Shown here one piece after another: positions 58,777 to 64,000 of a stretch of 64,000 nt of DNA (position 1 is the stretch's first letter; the number at the start of each line of letters is the position of its first letter). The notes under the pieces were generated by a model that was not told the DNA's origin, did no database searches, and was given only the letters and a program-made list of their open reading frames with translations. The stretch is taken from the NCBI RefSeq assembly GCF_037975245.1, contig NC_092569.1, positions 19,337,501-19,401,500 of the forward strand, read 5' to 3'. The position numbers and the translations under genes are program-made. The stretch comes from Apostichopus japonicus (Eukaryota > Echinodermata > Holothuroidea > Aspidochirotida > Stichopodidae).

Positions 58777-59036
58777 GTGATTCGCTGACCTACCATGATG
58801 ACAAACCGTTCACTGCTCGAGACAACGATAACGATGACTTCGATTACAGTTATCTTAGCCCTGAATGTAACAACTTAGCCAGTTATTGGGAGGGTGCATG
58901 GTGGTACTGTGATTATTATGATTCATCTCTAAACAGTCCCTATGATAGTTATGAATTTTATTGGTATACCCTTCCAGTTTATAATTACATTAAATTTACA
59001 GAGATGAAAGTTCGCGCAATCGATGAAGAACCATAA
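58777..59036 (+). CDS. Copy C exon 8: C-terminal part of FReD2
   Basis: 260 nt, stop TAA at 59034-59036. Keeps DNDNDD and GAWWY. Unlike A and B it has two cysteines in this region (PECNNLA and WWYCDYY), each shifted by two to three residues from the canonical FReD positions. About 16 substitutions and a two-residue gap separate it from copy A. Confidence 0.75.
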
Positions 59037-59361
59037 AGACCCACAACGCAGTGCATGGAACTCTAACACAAGAACAGTTAACAACAGTTAAAATATATTG
59101 ATGTGTTGGTTCTATGTTTTGTGTATCGTCATGACAATGCTTTTATTAATAGTTATGTTACACAATATACTGACTCATTTTCTTTTCTTTTTAGTTTAGT
59201 GTAAAGTGAGACAGAAATCCCATCCAATGCAAATGATTGACAACTATTCACTATGGTTTCACCCCCCCCCCCCAACCTTCAAGCTTTCCAATGTTTCAAC
59301 TTTTGAGTTCTGTTAATTTTCGAAACGCAGAAATGAAAAAGAGACAGTTGTTAGTTTACAT

Positions 59362-59367
59362 AATAAA
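59362..59367 (+). terminator. Candidate poly(A) signal, copy C
   Basis: AATAAA about 326 nt after the stop, in the same context (followed by CG) as after A and B. Confidence 0.35.
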
Positions 59368-59439
59368 CGTAAAGCCATGATATTCAAGCAAACATGGCGA
59401 GACTTTTCAGAGCTTGTGGTTTGCAGAATTTTACATGTA

Positions 59440-59525
59440 TTCAAATAAGCCTAACCATAACATATTTTCTTAAATAGCCGTACCCGATCATGTGTTTAAC
59501 AAAAACGCCTAACGATAAAATGTTT
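59440..59525. repeat. Short remnant of the downstream minisatellite
   Basis: A few degenerate units (AATAAGCCTAACCATAACAT and similar), far fewer than after A or B. Confidence 0.55.
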
Positions 59526-59639
59526 TCAGCGAGTGCGTTTCAGAATGAAGAAATACCACTTGTTTCTGTGTTTTTTTAAACATGTTTATTTGTACACAAT
59601 GTACATAAATCGGATATCGCCTTCGTTTAACTAATGATA

Positions 59640-61649
59640 TTGCTATAGGCCTACACTCCTGTTGTTGAGAATCTACAATGACATCCGTTCAGCATAAAAA
59701 TGAATCCAAAATCATAATTATGTACTGCGTACATAAACTCAGTTTGAATCATCGACCTACGTTCGTTACTAATTTCATTCGACTGAGGCATGAAATTTTG
59801 GGACGGGAGTCCTGGGCCCCGGTAATGTGGTCTTATGTTTACTCGACCGAATTCAAGAAAGAAAGCCCCGACTGAGATTCACACCATCCAATTCGACCAG
59901 GGTTCTACTGCTTAATTAGATATGGTGGACATGGAGGCCAACCACTACAGAATACCGACTTGTACTTTATATCTTTAAGTCACCTTTACCAACCAAAATA
60001 ATCCCAAAGGGGAAGGGGACCAAACTTATATTAGCCAACATTTCTGACACCCCCATAAATCCGAACACTGTCTACGGATCGACATGCTCTCGATTGACGC
60101 TGAAGATGGAAACATGACACCCTACAGCCTTACCCCGCCCCCCCCCCCATGTTCACACACAGACAACTCCAATTGCGCCAATGATTTTCATGTGGTCTGT
60201 CTACATTTTCATTACAGAATCATTATGTAATATCTGAAATGCTGAAACAGTTTCACATGCACATGCCGAATGCCGAATGAGTAGTTGGCCTACGTTTATA
60301 TCACGAAATACAAATTCAACATCCTCGGAATAACTAACTGCAAGATATTGCACGAAATCGTATCAAGGAGAGGTGGACGATAAATATACATTTAGAGATC
60401 CATTTCACACAGAATCACTTTCACGGCACACTCCATATACGTAAGCTTCCTTTCATTTACCACACATATTCGACAAGTGTGTATGCATGCAGACAGATTA
60501 CAATGATACATGAAAACCAAATCTGTTATACTATGTTATCCCTCAATAAAGAGTAATTATTTTAACTAAGATTGGTAAACTAAGATATAACGTGAAATTT
60601 GAGGACGCCTAACTTTGTCAACCCATATAAACCTTGTAACTCTTGAAGTTACGAATATTTACATAGTAATTGTTATAAGTAGATAGATAGTTCAAACCAG
60701 TGTGTAAATCAACAGGGATTGGTAAGAATAATGATTACAGCACTGACTTGATCACTATGCAGCGTTAAAGAAGACACCGACTAAACCATCATTATCTATC
60801 ATTCTTTTTCTCGTTTGGGAGAGGTTTCCCCAGCCACAAGGCTGGCAGATTGATATCATCTAACTAAGGGATCTTTGTGCATCAGTTATTAATGGGTTTT
60901 ATCCAATATATTACAATATTACAATATTTATTTTCTGTAATGGAAATGGGGTTTTCAAATGCTGAATCTAAAATATTGAACCTATTATAAAACGTAGTGA
61001 TCAAACAATTGTACGGCATTAATTATCTTTGACGTTATGACCCTATAACGTAAGTTAGCTATAGCAGCCTCAACATTGGTTATGCACAGGAAGTACACAC
61101 CACTCGATGATTTGACGTCCATCGGCCTGAGCAAGTTGTGTTTGAAAAAAGTCTGGCCAATATATGGTGACCTATACCGATTGCATCACTATTATGGTGT
61201 TTTACATTAATAAGTACGAGTTAAACGTTTTAAGTTTGATCTATCAAAGCATTTTACAGAATTCCCCCAAATCACATGATTATTTTGTATATTACCATTG
61301 CCCTGACGAAGGTACAACAAGACATGCCCACCTCCAATAAGTTTTAAATTAATCGGCTTTAGGTTAAGGAGAAGCAGACTACGTGGTACACAGGCACATA
61401 AAATCTCGCACACGCATCACTATGGCACATCACTTCTCGACCTCTATCCCCAAAATGGTAAGTCCACTTTATTTGATTGTGTCACACTAAGAAGTCCCTC
61501 CTCTAATGCCTACCCGTTTCAGTTACAAATTCTGCTACAACTTTTAGTAAGGCACCCTTCAGAATCCCATTTTCCGACAAAATGTGACAAAAAGATAGTA
61601 TACCCTCCTGATCTCCCTCTTTTCCCTCCCCTCGTGCCCCTTTCCTCCT
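59640..61649. repeat. Tail block of unit C
   Basis: Homologous to the tails of the other units. It ends abruptly inside the polypyrimidine tract (61,610-61,649). No gene recognised. Confidence 0.65.
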
Positions 61650-61655
61650 TATATA

Positions 61656-61689
<34 letters not shown>

Positions 61690-61732
61690 AATATATATAT
61701 ATATTAATATATATATATATATTTATATATAA
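61650..61732. repeat. (TA)n microsatellite at the unit junction
   Basis: About 83 bases of TA repeats with single-base interruptions, lying exactly between the truncated tail block of unit C and the head block of the next unit. Confidence 0.9.
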
Positions 61733-61748
61733 TAATACATATCAGCAA

Positions 61749-64000
61749 ATATTCGACATTCTGTAAGTTAACATTGTTTTTTGTCTAAACATTTTAAGAA
61801 AAGTCAACCAGGAAAGAACCTGGCTACGAAAACAAAACAACGAACCGAACCAACTGATCCACTGTCAACCTCAGTCCCATTACGCCGAGACTGTGAGGTG
61901 TGCATTACGATTCCTCTAGAGGGAACATAATGCAGCACAAACTCTAAGACAAAATGCTGAGAAGATCTTTGTTGTGTAATAAACAATACATGTTGCTGTC
62001 GTCAGTCCTGAGTAGATGTTGAATAAACCAGCCTATATCGTCACGAGGCATCTCTCACACATAATGTAACACAAAATTAGCTTACTGAAAAAATGGTAAG
62101 TGCAAGTTAATTTGATTTAATGCCAGGATTTTGATCAAATATTAAAATTCTGAAATAACTGTCATTAAGATATCAGACAGGCTGTATGCCTTGAATTACT
62201 TTAGCTCTCACAAACGCATCTCAGATACGTAAAAGATTGACTCCTATCGGTTGGTTAACGGTTGGAAATGGAATAGCTAAAATGACCTAATTTGTGCTTT
62301 GTTATCATAATCATTGTCAGGTATCATCATTGCTTTTTCTGCCTTAATGTGAAAGCACAATTTAAAACAGATGGTTGTGAAAATAAGTAGGATTGAAGGT
62401 GATATAAACTTTTTTAGAAAGTATTTAGTTCTATGTTGATATTACTCCTTGTGAGATGCCTCTGTTTACATACAAATAGATGGCAGTATTTACATTTACA
62501 GTACTATCAGAATACATGTTCATACGTTTCGTTTCTGTTGATGTTTGTTGTGATTATAATCAAAGACATTACAGAGAAATCAGCTATCATGTATGGTTGG
62601 TAGGATATGTTAGTTTAAAACTTCTATCTATGTTTTGAGGCCTTGAAAGTGACTAGTTTAGTGTGTTATTCAATGGAACGATTAATTGATGTACACCATC
62701 TATATCTGTCTGTCGGTCTACTGCGTATCTATATAAACCGTTTATAGTGTAATAGTTTGTGGACCTTCCTATATCTAACTATTGATCAAAGTCCCTGGTT
62801 TATGGAGGAAGTACACAAGAACTGTTGCGACTATCGTTTCAGAAGTCGTATCAGATAAAGTATGCAATCATTGTAGTGTACGCATGTACTATGTACATCT
62901 GAGATGTATCAAGCAACCCGATCGTCTTTCCGGTAAAAAATACTACACGTAATTATATCACTTTTTGTTGAGTATTTCAGTTATGGAACATAACCTGAAG
63001 CAACACATGATTAAAAAAAAATACACTTAATCTGAAACTATAAATGTTTGGAAATCAAGTTTAATATATATACTTGAACTTATCAGGCACAAGATATAGT
63101 TAGCTCATTTTAAAGAAAGCTTGTGCCATGGTTAGTTCTTTACATAACCTGAAGATAAAATGATCGAAAAATGTTTATTCTACTATCTTGACATTTATCA
63201 GACTGTAGATACGGTTTGTTGTTGTTGTTGTTGTTGTTGTTGTGGTAAAGAATGAACCAGCCATGATTTCTTCTTTTCGATTTTAAGTCATTAACATATG
63301 GTTCATTTTTGGTATATATATCCCCCTGTAAGTTTTGCAAAGCCCTGATGTGAAATTTTGATCATTATTGTAAATCGTTGCTTAATGATTTTCAGTATTT
63401 ATGTTGCATACCCTTTCTGTTGTTACTAAATGTAGCACAGTATGACACTTGCCCTTTACCTTTTAGAATTTAGAGTAAACAGACAAGTCTACTTTTGATA
63501 TACTCTTTGAATTCAGTAAAATTTAAATGAATTATATATAATAATGTTTTAACTATTACCATATATGGATCCCATTCTCCAGGGACGTATTATGCTGGAC
63601 TTTAAAGGTGAAGGGGGGGGGGGGCAAAATTCCGACTGATTTATAAATCTGAACTTTTATGGAAAGTCCAAAGGCGAACAAATAATTTCATAAAGGAGGA
63701 GGACTGCCCTGGGGTCATTGAAAATGACTCCTACGTAGAGGGGGGGGGGTCTGGAGGTCCTCCCCACTTTCTGTTTTTAGGTATAGACGTCAAAAGGCAC
63801 ATTTCAACCTGACATGAAAGCGTTTCATCTAATACATCGTAACGTTTACTCACGAAAAAGATATTTGAATAGGAACATGTCGACAAATATGTTCAGTTTC
63901 ATCTTTCAAAAATTACCTGGGAATATTTTTACTTTCTAACTTCGACGTAACAGTTCAATCTGACGTGCAATTGGCAGAAAACGTGACGCATGTACAGAAA
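61749..64000. repeat. Head block of the next duplication unit
   Basis: Collinear with 45165-47310, running off the window. It includes a (GTT)n microsatellite near 63,217-63,243. By analogy with unit C, another FReD copy may start a few kilobases beyond the window. Confidence 0.7.

Larger units (their letters stand above)
49239..59036 (+). pseudogene. FReD gene copy C with two lesions
   Basis: Exons correspond to copy A: 49239-49321, 52586-52628, 53783-53949, 54448-54712, 55544-55779, 55984-56286, 56807-57071 and 58777-59036, all splice sites kept. Exon 1 is 83 instead of 84 nt and frameshifts to an early stop; no other ATG opens the correct frame before the donor. Exon 6 lacks 18 nt, which keeps frame but creates TGA at 56119-56121 in the EGF-like part. 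Exons 6-7 and introns 6-7 are almost identical to copy A, so the copy was lost recently or was converted by A. Expression of a truncated or leaderless product cannot be excluded. Confidence 0.8.

Noticed and set aside
1-64000. CRISPR arrays, operons, bacterial promoters or ribosome binding sites
   Set aside because: The window is eukaryotic: coding exons are short, split by GT..AG introns, with no spacer-repeat array of CRISPR type.

Overview
The window is intron-rich, AT-rich eukaryotic DNA. It carries a tandem cluster of genes for secreted fibrinogen-related-domain (FReD) proteins. Consensus GT/AG splicing, long introns, decayed LINE, LTR and MITE insertions, and FReDs joined to TIL and EGF-like modules point to a marine invertebrate. 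An echinoderm, most likely a sea cucumber (fibrinogen-like protein A type lectins), is my best guess; this is inference from protein character, not from a search.

Layout. 1-426: last coding exon of an unrecognised single-span membrane protein. 0.43-4.85 kb: non-coding DNA with TA and CATA microsatellites and three perfect TGACGTCA palindromes. 4.85-20.2 kb: duplication unit A with an eight-exon gene (6247-16372, 549 codons) that reads open throughout. 20.9-23.9 kb: pseudogene fragment D, whose exon 7 is split by a 5'-truncated LINE. 24.5-38.7 kb: unit B (gene 24799-35465), with an unrelated signal-peptide exon, a minisatellite in intron 2 and a one-base frameshift in exon 7. 38.8-43.2 kb: a collapsed unit keeping only upstream, intron-1 and tail sequence. 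43.5-44.6 kb: a probable solo LTR. 45.2-61.7 kb: unit C (49239-59036) with a broken leader exon, an in-frame stop in exon 6 and a MITE upstream. 61.75 kb to the end: the start of a further unit.

The shared gene plan is: exon 1 signal peptide; exon 2 short linker; exons 3-4 the N-terminal two thirds of a first FReD; exon 5 a trypsin-inhibitor-like (TIL) cysteine-rich domain; exon 6 a TILa/EGF-like module plus the start of a second FReD; exons 7-8 the rest of that FReD. Exons 4 and 7 have the same length (265 nt) and the same phases, so the gene looks like an internal FReD duplication in which the last exon of the first FReD was replaced by a phase-matched TIL exon. Exon 8, which encodes the calcium and ligand-pocket half of FReD2, is clearly more variable among copies than exons 3-7. 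This would suit a diversifying recognition lectin.

Only copy A looks intact. Coordinates come from reading splice sites by eye and comparing the copies. Domain names come from motif recognition. No search or alignment program was run.
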